A stretch of DNA of 64,000 nt. It comes from Quercus robur. Taxonomy: Eukaryota > Streptophyta > Magnoliopsida > Fagales > Fagaceae. Position 1 is the first letter of the stretch. Every line of letters starts with the position of its first letter. The stretch is taken from contig NC_065541.1 in assembly GCF_932294415.1 (NCBI RefSeq), positions 54,600,290 through 54,664,289 on the forward strand, given 5' to 3'. Below are positions 47,045 through 59,463 of the stretch, in pieces. The position numbers and the translations under genes are program-made. The notes under the pieces were generated by a model. That model was given only the letters and a program-made list of their open reading frames with translations, was not told the origin of the DNA and made no database searches.

Positions 47045-48715
47045 GGAGAAAATACAATGTTGGTCCTTGAAGTTTGTCTATTGTGCGTTTTGGTCCCTTA
47101 AGTTTCGAGTAAGCATTATTAGTCCCTGAAGTTTAAAAAATGAGCATTGTTGGTCTCTTCATTAACTTCTGTTAAATTCTTGCTTATATATCTAACGGAA
47201 CAATGACATGACACTTATTTTTTCCATGTGACAACTTATTTTATTTAAAGAAAAAATAAAACAAAAACAAAATTACACTCATAAGTCTGACCCGTTCCAC
47301 TTTGCATCCTAATTATTCACCAGTCTTAGGAAGCTTGGCAATGTCTCGGCGTATTGTTTTTATCTAAATCTCTCTTATGTTCCTCAGAAAATTTATTCAT
47401 GTAATCAATTTTATAATGGTTTTACCGTTCATCAATTTCAAACCACATATTATTCAAACAATTCACAATCCCTTAGTCTAATCTGGTATCATACAATGGA
47501 AACTCTTAATTAATTACTATATTATGATTTATGCCCAATGCTTGTAAACGGGAACATCAAACAAAAAAAAAAATTGAAATCAATCTAAGAGAGAAAAACC
47601 ATTTGGTAGTTTTATAGCCCTTGTTGAAAAGCAAATACCAATTGAATACCAAATGGAATTTACGACTTGGAAGTGAAAAACAGTAAGTCAAATTCTAAAT
47701 AAATTCAAAGAAAGCACATCCACTAAGACCTTTGTGGATGTGGCAGGACGTTGCTACTCCGGTGTGCATTCCATCTCAATTGAGTATGATTTAATTTTGA
47801 GAAAGTAGTCAACTACCAAGGTCTTCCGGGTTTGAGTTTAAATTGGGGAAAAGAAGCAAGTTTGGACTTTAATCACATATGTGATTTTTTTAATTAATAA
47901 AAAAAGTGGTCATAGGGGAAAAAAAAATAAGTGTCATGTCAATGTTCCATTAGACACATGCATGGGCCTGCAATATCCAAACTCATTTGGGCCTCGGGCT
48001 TCAACCTGATGATATGGCCCATACTGTCCCTAAGCTTAGGCCTCAAGCCGCCTTTAAGCCCATTGAACAAATGATCTTATCAATTCATACCACGCTACAC
48101 CTCCTAGGTCACACCCTGTGACCTGCTTCCCGAACAAGAAAGTGATTGCTCGATTGTATTGTCTCTTGGTTGCTCGGCAGTGCCTAGGGAGTATCGCTGC
48201 TGAGCATATCTACTGAAGTGGAAACAATTTCCAAAGCCACTCTCACCACACCCCACTCCCACCTAAACACCCACTTACGATTAACGATATTGGACCTCCC
48301 ATCGCACTAACCATGGAAGTAATCATAGTCTCTCCACTAATTTTGAGCTATAAATATGAGAAGTTAAAGGAGGAAAAGGTTGTTGAAAGGTTCACAAAGA
48401 AGTCTGGAGAGGAGAGAGAATAGAATGATTCAGAGGAAGAGGTAATTTTGTTGAGTCTCTGTACCGAGAACGACCCAAAGTAGGAAACTCAAGCCCACAA
48501 TACAAATAGATTGTGAGCCCAAGTGAGGCCCAACCCAATAGCCTCGTTTCTGGCATGCACAACACGTAAACAAGAATTTAACAGAAGTTAATAGAAAGAC
48601 CAACAACGCTCATTTTTTAAACTTCAGGAACTAATAGTGCTCACTCCAAACTTATAAGACCAAATACGCACAATATACAAACTTAAGGCACCAAAATTAT
48701 ATTTATATTTTAGCC
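47045..48715. mobile_element. Long-TIR Mutator-like element with 10-bp TSD, containing a solo LTR
   Basis: Imperfect inverted repeats begin ggagaaaata at the left and ggctaaaata (reversed) at the right. They share blocks such as tgaagtttaaaaaatgagc over at least 145 bp. A perfect direct repeat ttttaaaaat flanks it (47035-47044 and 48716-48725). Its right TIR is interrupted by the insertion at 47959-48561. No coding sequence is seen. Confidence 0.78.
47959..48561 (+). mobile_element. Solo LTR inside the right TIR
   Basis: 603 bp starting TGCATGGGCC and ending GGCATGCACA, with flanking pentamers acaca and acacg (one difference). A TATA-like ctataaatatgag lies near 48350. The TIR text stops at 47958 and resumes at 48562 when compared with the left arm, which supports an insertion. 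Confidence 0.55.
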
Positions 48716-48965
48716 TTTTAAAAATCGTCCCTAATAAATAAACAAAACAAGCTTATCAAAATAAGTTAATATTTGGCAGGATGTGCTATTTGATCTATAA
48801 CCCATTGATAACTGTTTTTTTTTTTTTTTTGGCTAAAACATTGATAACTGGTTTTAGTTGCTGCTTTACTAACCAGAAACATAAATCAAGTGACTTATCT
48901 AAGTGTAATACTTTGCCCCACAATTCGAAATAAGTTTAAAATTTACAAGTTTCCAATTCGTCAAA

Positions 48966-49679
48966 ACACCTTGCCATATCAAATTTTTTTTTAAAAAAAA
49001 AAAAAAACCACATTTGGAAAAAAACACACCAAAAAAAAAAAAAATCCATGCCTAATGCGTAACTAGTGCTAAGCATTGGGCCTAGTGAGGTGTTTATTGG
49101 GCTTGTTGGGTCGGTTTTGAGCGTTTTTAAATAGTGAAAGAATGATATTTTGGACTGTCGTATGAATGAGTTCTTCTAGTGGTCCAGTTTTGTAATGAAA
49201 TATGAAGTAATTGTAAAGATCTAAAATAACTTTTGGAGGCCATTTGGGTATTTTCAGATGAGTGTGTAAGTGAGATTCAATAAGACTAGAACTAGAACAT
49301 GTGACATGTGAAAAAAATTGTCACTCAACAGTTACCATCTAAGAGCAGTTGCATCGTCTTTCTAAAAATTTAAAACATATTAAAAAAAAAGCATTAATTT
49401 TCTAAAAAGTAATTTTTGGGAATTTGAAATTAAAGCTTCTTTTTTTTTTCTTTTTTTTTTTTAAGAAATACTTAAATTGAAATGGAAGCTAAGACAAGAA
49501 ATAAAATGCTAATAAATAATAGCTTTTTGCCAAACGCATAACCATGAGTTTTTTCATTTAGCTTTTAGCTTATCTAATTTATGTACAGTTTTTTTTTTAA
49601 AGCTTACATTTTCAAGTACATACTTTAGCCAGTTTTTTTTGTATGTATTACAATTTTTCCTGGTCGCTCAAAGTGGGAA
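48966..49679. other. Intergenic spacer between the duplicated copies
   Basis: A- and T-rich runs and unassigned sequence; no gene is seen. Confidence 0.45.
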
Positions 49680-51036
49680 ATCCTAGAGGAATGGCTGTGA
49701 ACTTGCAATGAATCTAATAGAAATTCATAGACACGTAGGAGTAAATGATTATAAGCAAACTAGCCACATCACACGTGCTTTGCGCATGCAATGAGGTTTT
49801 CTTTTTTTGGTTTTGTGAAAATGTTGGGTTTAGTGGTTCTATTTTATTGCAAAAACAAAAATTATCTTTATTTTTTATATTTAATTTTTATTTTGAGAAT
49901 TTAATTTATAAGTGAATAAAGTAATTTGAAAATCAATAGGAGAGTGCCCTTATTTTTTAGGCAATGTTTTAATGGAAATTAGAGTTGTATTTTTACCCGA
50001 TTGTCATTTAGTTTTGTCTCTACACAAACATAGAAGTGTAGAAATATTTTTAAACCAAAAAAAAAAAGGAATCTAAACAGGGAAGTCCCTTAAATAGTTA
50101 TATAGATTACTTACTTGCATTAACTGCTTACAAAGATTCCAAACTAGAAAGCAAAAATACTATAATAAGAGAAGAAAAAAAAAATCTCTTTTGATAAGAG
50201 AGTTGTGTCTTATTTTGATAAATAAGTCTTCTATTTATACTTGTTCTCTAACAGTTATCAATAATTAGCAGTAGTTATTGACAATCTCTTTGGCATCCTT
50301 TCCTTTCACTTTGATGACCATGAAATATTTCATGCGTTATTCGAAGTTTAATAACACTCCGTTTGTTTCAATGGAAAACTTTGTGTAAAGATAGTTTTCC
50401 GTATTTTCCAGTGTTTGGTAGAATAAAAAAAGATGAACCAAAGGAAAACTATCTTTGGTCAACATAAAAAGTATAGCTTATTTTTAGACATTGTTTTCCA
50501 TTAAATTTTTGTGGAAAACAACTCTATCTCACAACAAGCTAAATAAGGGAAGTTAGGAAATTATTTTTCAACTCATTTAAAGTTGCTACCAAAAATTGGA
50601 GAATGAAATATTTTTATAGAAAATGATTTTTGAAAAATAACTTATTTTCTAGAAAACATCATTACTGAAACAAACAGAGTGTAACTGTCATTATCTCCTC
50701 TACTAGCACGCTTAACTGTCATTTCAGTTGGCAAATAGGAAATTTCAAAATATTTTATCCAACACTGCTAAATTATAAGACTTAAAATGTAATTATTCCG
50801 TAAAATTTTGTAGGAACCTCAAATTTTACAGTTCAAAAACCCGGCACCAAAAATGTGCTGTCCTTTTGGATGTTGGTCTTGCGGGCCATTGACTGAGAAA
50901 TTTGGAAATGTAGGGAACCTCAAAAAAATAATAAACAAATAAGAGAAGAAGAACCCTAGTGTAGAGGCCATTTGAATTATTTTAAGCGCCGCAGTGTTGA
51001 GCAATGTTCAATCGTTTCAAACTCTCACCAGAACCA

Positions 51037-51067
<31 letters not shown>

Positions 51068-51420
51068 CTAAAGACTCAAAAACTATGACAATTGACAGCA
51101 GAAATTTCCAATTGCACTATTTTTTCCTTTTTGAAATAGCGTAAAAGGTTGACACGTAAGTTTCTATTTGACCGCATGCTAGCCATGTAGCATTGGCGTG
51201 CATATAATCTTTCACAAATAAGCAAAGAGGAGTGGATGATGTATGTGCACACATCTTTATGAGCAATTTTTGATGGTTGGGCATGACAAACGTGTAACCA
51301 TTGTGTCCTACTCCTACCATCCCTCTTCCAGTCTTCTTAAAACATGCACCAAGTGACTGAACCTGGTGTAATATTTTGTGACCCACAATTCAAAATAAGT
51401 TTAAAATTTACAAGTTTCCC
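49680..51420. repeat. Copy B of the diverged local duplication
   Basis: The shorter partner of 44030-48965, with block order preserved. Its own insertion is the MITE at 50355-50681. Divergence is high (many substitutions and indels), so the duplication is old. Confidence 0.7.
50355..50681. mobile_element. Tourist-like MITE with TAA target duplication
   Basis: TIRs cactccgtttgtttca and tgaaacaaacagagtg enclose 327 bp. The trinucleotide taa is directly repeated at 50352-50354 and 50682-50684, typical of PIF/Harbinger-derived Tourist MITEs. The interior is rich in gaaaac/gttttcc motifs. Confidence 0.8.
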
Positions 51421-52124
51421 AACTGTAGTTATTCTTGGACACAAATTGAAGCAACAATCTGATATTGTTCCATCTTAATTCTAACACGAAGTTCTTCATT
51501 TTTTTTTTTTTTTTTTTGATAAACACAGGTTCTATGATATCATAAATTTTTTCCAACCATATCAAGAAGCCTTATTTTGCATCATATCTCTCACTAACAA
51601 AGCCATTTGTCCAAAGATGTTAAATTTTGAGAAATTCAAGACATTATCAAGAAGTTTATTGGCATGCCCTCTCACAAAAAGGTTAATATATAACCAGTAG
51701 GATATTTCAAAATCTGACAAAGCTCTAGTGCTCAGCAAACCCAGTAAAAAAATGTGCATTTGTTCATAATGGCATGATCTCCATGTGAGGAGAAGAATAA
51801 TTACCAATAGGACATGCCACCACACGACCAAAGTGCAAGGAAACATTTTACATGTGACTTAGCTCATCAAACCTGGTGCTAAAGCAAGATATCTCAATAA
51901 AGCAGGAGTCAAAGCTACAACAAGTTTGAATCAAAACCATAAACAATTGCCAAAGTTAAACATAAGATTTCTAGATTATCAAGCCAATCAACTTAAGAAG
52001 TAATCTATCAATGCATCCAATAGTCCAATACTAAAATATAAATGTTTCAAAGACAATTCTATATCCTTGATTAAATATTGCTTCTAACTGATTGGCTTTC
52101 AAATCCGCAGCACACCCTAGGTAG
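51421..52124. other. 3' flank of the NTR gene
   Basis: The part adjoining 52125 should hold the NTR 3' UTR. A T-run lies at 51501-51517. A frame of 94 codons on the minus strand (51562-51846) has no recognised domain and is not called a gene. Confidence 0.45.
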
Positions 52125-54278
52125 TCAATCCCTTTTACCCTCCTGCGATCCAATCTCTTGCAAGTAATGTTCTGCATCCAAAGCTGCCATGCAACCTGCA
52201 TCATTAAAGAAACCCAGTCAGTCAGATAGTGAAGACCTTAATACATGTTTTACCATGAAAGTGTGAATAATACAACCATACAATACTTAAATGAAACAAG
52301 TGTTTTTTTTTTAGAAGATAACTTCCAGGGTTAAAAGAAACCCATATATTGGTAACAGAAACATGGTATTGCAACAATGGGAGGTGCCAGTGCCATGTCT
52401 AAAATAGTTCAATATAACATGATTTCTATATGATGGCCAATAAAAGAGAATGAAACAGAAAACAAGGAGCAGTCTTCTCTCCCCATCTTGGTTTACTTAA
52501 AACATTTTACAAAGACAGGTGGTAGAATCACTCAGGCTCAGAATCAGTAAAGCAAAGCCTGATTGTGCTACCAAAATTTTCAAATTATCTTTATCCTTAT
52601 GGTGAACTAAAGCTCCTATCAAATTTTATGCATTTCACATAGCTAGAATATTAATGAACTCATCAAGGTAGCCTTTTTTTTTTAATCTCATTTGAAAACA
52701 CACACACAAAAAGAATCCAAGCCTAGCTAAGTATTTCACAGTACAATCAACTTGTGAAATTAAGGTCTTCAAACTTAATTTTAAACTAGTGCAGAAATTA
52801 AACATACAAGACCAATCAATTTCAGGTCACCAAGCACTAAGACAAGCCGGATCCCAGCCAAAGCGTGGTCTAACAAGCCTTTCTATCTTAATTCAAGGGC
52901 TCAAAAAAATGGGTGAGACAAAATCCAGTTCGCAAGATTCAGATTCTTGAACCCTCATGTTGCAAAATCTAATTTTCTTGAATCCTCTATGTGCACAACA
53001 GAACATCTTAATTATCTCTATTTGGGGGTGACAATGCAACAGCTTAAAACTCTTAACAATGATTTTATTCAACTTAGAGGCACCGTTATGAATTTTTAAT
53101 TGATTTATTCAACCAAACAGACCTTAAAACTGTGAGCATGCATTTTCAATTGATTAAGCTCTTAAACCCATATATACATCAAATATGAAATGACTAGATT
53201 GCATTATTTTAAACGAGCAAAAAAAACAAAAAGAGAGAGTGTGTGACAAACCAGTGCCAGCTGCAGTAACAGCCTGCCTATACTTCTTGTCCTGAACATC
53301 ACCAGCAGCAAAAACTCCGCGCACACTAGTCTTAGTCGTGCCCGGCTTCGTCACAACGTAACCATCGGAATCAAGCTCCAGCTGCCCACCCAAAAACTTC
53401 GTAGCCGGCTCGTGGCCTATCGCAAAGAACAATCCCGACGCCTTTAAATTCGAAACCTCCCCAGTCACCACGTTTTTCACCTTCAACCCTCCCAAAACTC
53501 TGCCATTAGTCTCGTCCGCGTACGCTTCTTCCACCACCGAGTTCCACAGTACCTTGATCTTAGGGTTATCCAGCGCTCTCTGTTGCATAATCTTCGAAGC
53601 CCTAAACGAGTCCCTCCGGTGGATTATATACACCATGGAACCGTATTTTGTGAGGAATGTTGCCTCTTCCATCGCCGAGTCTCCGCCGCCGATCACAGCC
53701 AGGGGTTTGTTGCGGAAAATCGGTGCGGCTCCGTCGCAAACCGCGCAAGCTGAAATTCCACGGTTCCAGAACCCGTTGGCGCCTTCGCCGGAGCCGGTGA
53801 ATTCCAGACGCTTGGCCACGGCGCCGGTGGCGAGGATGACGGAATCGGCGATGACGGTTCTGGATTCGGCGAAGACCTTGAAAGGAGTGGTGGAGAAGTC
53901 GACGGTGTTGACGGTTTCGGTGAAAATCTCCGTGCCGAAACGGTGAGACTGGGCTCTGCAACGGTCCATGAGCTCGATCCCGTTGATTCCGTCAGGGAAG
54001 CCCGGGAAATTCTCGACTTCGGAGGTGGTGGTGAGCTGGCCACCTGGCGCGATTCCATTGGCCATCCAACCTTCGAAGAGAATGGGCTTGAGCTCTGCTC
54101 GTGCAGCGTATATGGCGGCGGTGTGAGCCGCTGGGCCACTTCCGATTATGCAGACCTTGGTTTTGAGGAGTTTCTGGTAGTCTTCCATGGCGGAGCTCGA
54201 GGAATATGAGGCGGCGCGAGTAAAGTCCAGTCGAACGAGTCTCCTGATAAGAGGAAAGAGCTTGTTCTTATAGCTCAT
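52125..54278 (-). CDS. NADPH-dependent thioredoxin reductase, NTRA/NTRB type
   Basis: This FAD enzyme passes electrons from NADPH to h-type and mitochondrial thioredoxins. Two exons, 54278-53252 and 52195-52125, join at GT-AG within a glycine codon to give 365 codons. The FAD-binding [10 protein letters not shown] is at 46-55, the redox-active CAVC at 178-181, the NADPH-binding GGGDSA at 197-202 with HRRDSFRAS at 220-228, and the second FAD motif [10 protein letters not shown] at 321-330. The C-terminus ends ...[14 protein letters not shown] without a thioredoxin domain, so it is not the plastid NTRC type. The first 30 residues are basic and Ser-rich like a mitochondrial presequence. A second Met at 31 (MEDYQKLL) would start the cytosolic form, as known for plant NTRs. 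An intron of 1056 bp separates the exons. Confidence 0.95.
52196..53251 (-). other. NTR intron
   Basis: The donor gtttgtc follows ACTG at 53252. The acceptor cctgcag precedes 52195. The only simple features are T- and A-runs (about 52295 and 52675); no nested element was recognised. Confidence 0.85.
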
Positions 54279-54582
54279 TAATTTCTCATCCTCTCAGGAA
54301 AACGACATCTAATTTTATTCAAAAACGCGTAAACGACGGTAAGCCATTGCTACTTTTTGTGCTTTTTTTTAAGAAGGGAAACTGAAACCTTTTATTAAGA
54401 AAAAAAAAAAAAGGTTGATGCTAACAGTGAGCCCATATGAAAATCACTATTTTCTCAACAACGAAAAAAAAAAAAGAAAATCACTAAGAATTTGTTACAT
54501 TAATAATTTATAAAATATTATAAATTAATTTGTATCTACATGAAATTCAATTGATATATTTTTAAAATATGTAATAATATCA
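54279..54582. other. NTR upstream region
   Basis: About 300 bases upstream of the NTR start, with A-rich runs near 54399-54413 and 54464-54478. No clear TATA box was found on the minus strand, so the promoter is undefined. Confidence 0.4.
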
Positions 54583-57500
54583 TCTTATTTATAATCGCCT
54601 TTATGGCAATTATAATGTCTCTCCTAACTTGATGACCATTTAAGTCCAGTTAGTTTATCTATTTGCTTTGGTCGAATATGCATGTTAAAAAATAAATTTA
54701 TGCATCGAATAGTAAATAACATTCTATTGACACGAAATTTGACATTCATATTAAGAATATAAAAAACATGTAATTCAACGACTATATTTTTAAAATATGT
54801 AATAATACCATCTTATTTATGTTTGTTTTTATGGAGATTATAACACCTCTCCTGACTTGATGACCATTTAAGTCCCTTCCAACGATTGGTTTATTTGTTT
54901 GCATTTGTTGAATATGCATGTGAAAAAATAAATTTATGCATCAAATAGTAAATAACATCCTATTGATACAAAATTTGACATGAGTGTTAATAATATAAAA
55001 AGCATGGAATTCAGCAATTATATATATATATATATATATATATGGATACAAGATAAAAATTCTACTCTAACTTAATATAAGTGTATATGTGTGTGAAACT
55101 TCCTTTTGGAAACTTGAAAATGGGCCCTTCCCCCTCCACCCCATAAACACTTATATAAGTTTAAACATGTGTTTATAAAACTCCTGAGCACTCTCCCCTT
55201 ACAAATCGGTTTTCAAGGGTGTTCTATCCATGAGTTTCTAACATTTAGTATCAAAGACAACCACTTAATCAGGTGTAGCTCATTGAATATGAGATTAAAT
55301 GAGTTACGGCTTTGTTGTCGGATCTTGAAGGGGGCAACCTAAAGGCTAAATTAAAATAATTGATAGGTGAATGGAGCCACCAAAAAGAGAAAGGGCTACC
55401 ATTAGGTCAATGTCGCTAGAATGAGTCGTTGTAGACGTTGTTTGCAGAGCATGGTGGTATGTTATGATTCTAGTGTTCCACATGGATTAAGTATAAGCTT
55501 AAACATGTGCTTATGAGCTCTTGGGCACCCTCTTCTTGCAAGTTGGTTTTCAAGGGTAAGTTCTACCCATGGATTCTTAACATTTTGTGGAGTGACTATC
55601 ACGTTAAGAGTGCATGGTGGTAGGGTTATATTTTTAAAAATATGTAATAATATCATCTTATTTATGATTTCCTTTATGGAAATTATAACGCCTCTTCTGA
55701 CTTTATGACTGTTTAAGTCATTTCCAACGGTTGATTTATCTATTTGCTTTGGTCGAATATGGTAAGGAATTGAATGCTCAGTTAATTTTGTAACCGTCGT
55801 CTTAATTTATGGACGAGCATTATTTTTGTGGTCATTAAGTTCCATGGTCATCTCCTACGACTATACTACTATTCTAGAGGTTTATCCGGTTTGGGATGAA
55901 CATTTTGACTATCCCAAAATACTCTTAAATGCAACTTTTGAAAACATTTCAACAATAGGTTTTCAAGGGTGATTTCTAACCATGGGTTCCTAACATTTGT
56001 GGAGTGACCATCACGTCAAGAGTGTGTGGTCGCAGGGTTATATTTTTATAATATGTAGTAATATCATCTTATTTATGATTGCCTTTATGGCAATTATAAC
56101 GCCTCTTCTGACTTGATGACCATTTAAGTCATTTCCAACGGTTGTTTATCTATTTGCTTTGGTCGAATATGGTAAGGAATTGAATGCTCAGTTAATTTTG
56201 TAACCGTCATCTTATTTTATGAACGACCATTATTTTTGTGGTCTCCAAGTTCTATGGTCATCTTCTACGGCTATACTAGTATTTTAGAAGTTTATCCTGT
56301 TTGGGATGAACATTTTGACTGTCCCAAAATATTCTTAATTGTAACTTTTGAAAACATTTCAACAATAGGGTCAACAAAGTAAACTAATCTAAGTGTATAT
56401 GTATGTGAAACTCTATCTTGGACATTTGAACCTCGACTTTTACCCCCCTCCCCACACTTCACAAATATTTATACTTGTGAAGTGACCATCATGCTAAAGG
56501 TACGTGGTTATACGTTTATATTTTTAAAATTTGTAGTAATATCATCTTATTTATGATTGCCTTTATTTCAATTATAACATCCCTTTTGACTTTATGACCA
56601 TTTAAGTCATTTCCAACGGTTAGTTTATATATTTGCTTTGGTCGAATATGCTAAAAAATTGAATGCTCAGTTAATTTTGTAACCATCGTCTTATTTTATG
56701 GATGACCATTATTTTTGTGGTCATCAAGTTCCATGGTCATCTCCTACGGCTATACTACTATTCTAGAGGTTTATCCTGTTCGGGATGAACATTTTGACTA
56801 TCCCAAAATACTCTTAAATGCAACTTTTGAAAACGTTTCAACAATAGGTTTTTAAGGTTGAGTTCTACCCATGGGTTCCTAACATTTGTCGAGTGACCAT
56901 TACGCCAAGAATGTGTGGTGGCAGGGTTATATTCTTAAAATATGTAGTAATATCATCTTATTTATGATTGCCTTTATGACAATTATAACGCCTCTTCTGA
57001 CTTGATGACCACTTAAGTCATTTCCAACGATTGTTTTATCTATTTGTTTGGTCAAATATGGTACATTTGTGGAGTGACCATTACGCTAGGAGTATGTGAT
57101 GGCAAGGTTATATTTTTAAAATATATAGTAATATCATCTTATTTATGATTGCCTTTATGACAATTATAACGCCTCTTCTGACTTGATGATCATATAAGTC
57201 ATTTCCAACGGTTGGTTTATCTATTTGCTTTGGCTGAATATGGTAAGGAATTGAACACTAAGTTAATTTTGTAACCGTTATCTTATTTTATGGACGACCA
57301 CTATTTTTGTGGTCATCAAGTTCCATGGTCATCCCCTACGGCTATACTACAATCCTAGAGGTTTATCTTGTTTGGGATGAACATTTTGACTATCCCAAAA
57401 TACTCTTAAATGCAACTTTTGTAAGCATTTCAACAATAGGGTCAACAAAGTAAATCAATCTAAGTGTATATATGTGTGAAACTCTTTCTTGAAGACTTAA

Positions 57501-57930
57501 ACCCGACCCTTGTCCCCCCTCTTCACACTCCGCAAACACTTAAATTGTGGAGTGACCATCACGTTAAGGGTGGGCTGTGGTACGATTATATGTTTAAAAT
57601 ATATAGTAATATCATCTTATTTATGATTGCCTTTATTTCAATTATGATGCTTCTTTTGACTTTATGACCATTTAAGTCATTTCCAATGGTTGGTTTATCT
57701 ATTTACTTTAATCGAATAAAGTAAGGAATTGAATGCTCAGTTAATTCCGTAACCATCATCTTATTTTATGGACGACTGTTATTTTTGTGATCATCAAGTT
57801 TCATGCTCATTTCCTATGGCTATACTATTATTTAAGAGGGTTTTCTTGTTTGGGATGAACATTTCAACTATCCTAGAATACCCTTAAATGAAACTTTTGA
57901 AACATTTCAACAAATAGGGTTAACAAAATA
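54583..57930. repeat. Tandem array with alternating 411- and 478-bp units
   Basis: The anchor tcttatttat recurs at 54583, 54811, 55656, 56067, 56545, 56956, 57137 and 57615. From 55656 the spacings are 411, 478, 411, 181 and 478. Long units carry an extra block with a gtgtatatgtgtgaaactc-like text; short units carry ggttttcaaggg...gggttcctaacat instead. The pattern implies a compound 889-bp unit that was duplicated, with a partial unit in the later copy. An (AT)n run lies at 55019-55042. No coding function is seen. Confidence 0.85.
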
Positions 57931-58601
57931 AATTAATCATTTTCAAAATCCTAAATTTTAGCCTCTTTTGTCTTTTCTCTCAATATATATATATATATAT
58001 ATATTTTTTTTTTTTGATGTGCAAGCCATACCAATAATGACTACACCTTTTTAATTGATAGTGAATGGGATTTTAAAAAGACAAAAAAAAAAAAAAATGA
58101 TGAGTGATTGGATCAATTATTTATTTATTGGACAAGCATGTAAAATATCATCCGCGAGATGTAGGTATCCCATAGCGAAAGTTTTGAATGGGTCGGGCGC
58201 ATGAGCTAGTCTCTCATATCCCACATGACATACCATTCAGTAACTTAATTAATTTAACATATTTATTGTTTTAAGACAAACAAAAGCCCAATAAATTTGC
58301 ATGTCTATTGAATGATTTTTTCCTCCAATTTGAAATTTTTGTTTTGGTGAAAGTTAACCAGAAGGCTACAAGAAATATCTAGACAACAACGAGCACGAAA
58401 GAATTAGATTTTATTGTTCAAGTGAATCCACAATTTTTTATTTTTTGTAATTTCCTCGCAGCAGCATGAAGTTGAATAGTAACAACTAGAGAGTTGCATC
58501 AATTGATTCATTGGACAAAAAAGCGCACAAACAGTCACAAAATTTAACCAAATATTTTAAAGTAGACACTAATATGCAACATTTTTTATTCTCTGCACAT
58601 C
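57931..58601. other. Intergenic DNA
   Basis: (AT)n near 57983-58004, a T-run and unassigned AT-rich sequence. Confidence 0.5.
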
Positions 58602-58621
58602 AAAAGCTATGTGGTTTTGTG

Positions 58622-58842
58622 CCTGGGGGTGTGACGCGTTAGTAAGAGTTTCAGACTTGGTCACATTTGCAAGTCTAGGAGTTGTCGAGTTCGAGTCGTG
58701 TGCTTCACAAAAATGCTGTGTTATAATGTAGATAACCCTAACGTGGTCAGGGGTGTTCCATGCCATCAATAGCAGGTTTAAGTGGGCCAGGTCAATGATC
58801 ACACGCATAATACCATTTTTTCGTTCATTAAAAAAAAAAAAA
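58622..58842 (+). mobile_element. SINE with 20-bp target-site duplication
   Basis: The body of about 220 bp has an A-box-like gcgttagtaagagtt and a B-box-like gagttcgagtcg at tRNA spacing, and ends in about 17 A. The flanks aaaagctatgtggttttgtg (58602-58621) and aaaagctatatggttttgtg (58843-58862) differ at one base. This copy is much better kept than the other SINEs here. Confidence 0.82.
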
Positions 58843-58862
58843 AAAAGCTATATGGTTTTGTG

Positions 58863-59460
58863 AATATATATATATATATATATATTTATTTATTTATTGG
58901 TAATGAAAATAGGGTAAAATTCATATTTGAAAAATAAACTTGTGTGAAATATCAATTACATGTCTCTGGCTCAATGGCACTGGCCAATCCTCCCACAAAA
59001 ATAACCTGGATATAAATCCCCTTTCCACCCACTTCTTGTAAGGGGAAAAAAATCCCATAAAGAGAACCAGACTACAAATCCCCCCTCAACCCACTTTATG
59101 TAAGAAAAAATAAAAATAAGATAAAAACTGTTACATATCACCTTAATAAGTCTTTATTTGATAAATTCTTTAAAAAAAAAAAATAGAGTAAAATTATACA
59201 TCTTACAAGCTAGTAAAATAGTAAATTTTATTCATCAATTGGAGAATAGACCGATTACTTTGTATCGTTAGGTTAAGACATCTATTAGTCTTAGAATCAC
59301 ACACCTTAGTTAAAAAGTAAATTATATTCATTGTTTGAAGAAATAGAACTATTAATTTTTATCATTAGGTCAAAATATTGATCAGTGTGAGTACAAGACA
59401 AATTGAATCTAGGGTTTACATGTGATTTTATTCTATCTTTTAGTATTTATTTATATATTT
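58863..59460. other. Intergenic DNA
   Basis: An (AT)n run (about 58865-58884) and AT-rich sequence without coding evidence. Confidence 0.5.
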
Positions 59461-59463
59461 TTG

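Larger units (their letters stand above)
44030..48965. repeat. Copy A of a diverged local duplication
   Basis: Blocks here recur in the same order at 49680-51420: near 44042 (gaatctaatagaa), 44245 (ggcatcctttcctttcactt), 44500 (gcgggccat), 44785 (gaaatttccaattgcact), 45540 (gcaatttttg) and 48890 (aagtttaaaatttacaagtt). Copy A is longer because it holds a MITE, a palindromic-end repeat, a short tandem repeat and a Mutator-like element. No gene is recognised in either copy. Confidence 0.7.

Noticed and set aside
51562..51846. 94-codon minus-strand frame rich in Leu and Trp
   Set aside because: No recognised domain, sits in the expected NTR 3' flank; kept as unassigned rather than called.
53554..54209. 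Frames overlapping the NTR first exon on both strands
   Set aside because: The NTR frame carries every FAD/NADPH motif; the others are shadows.
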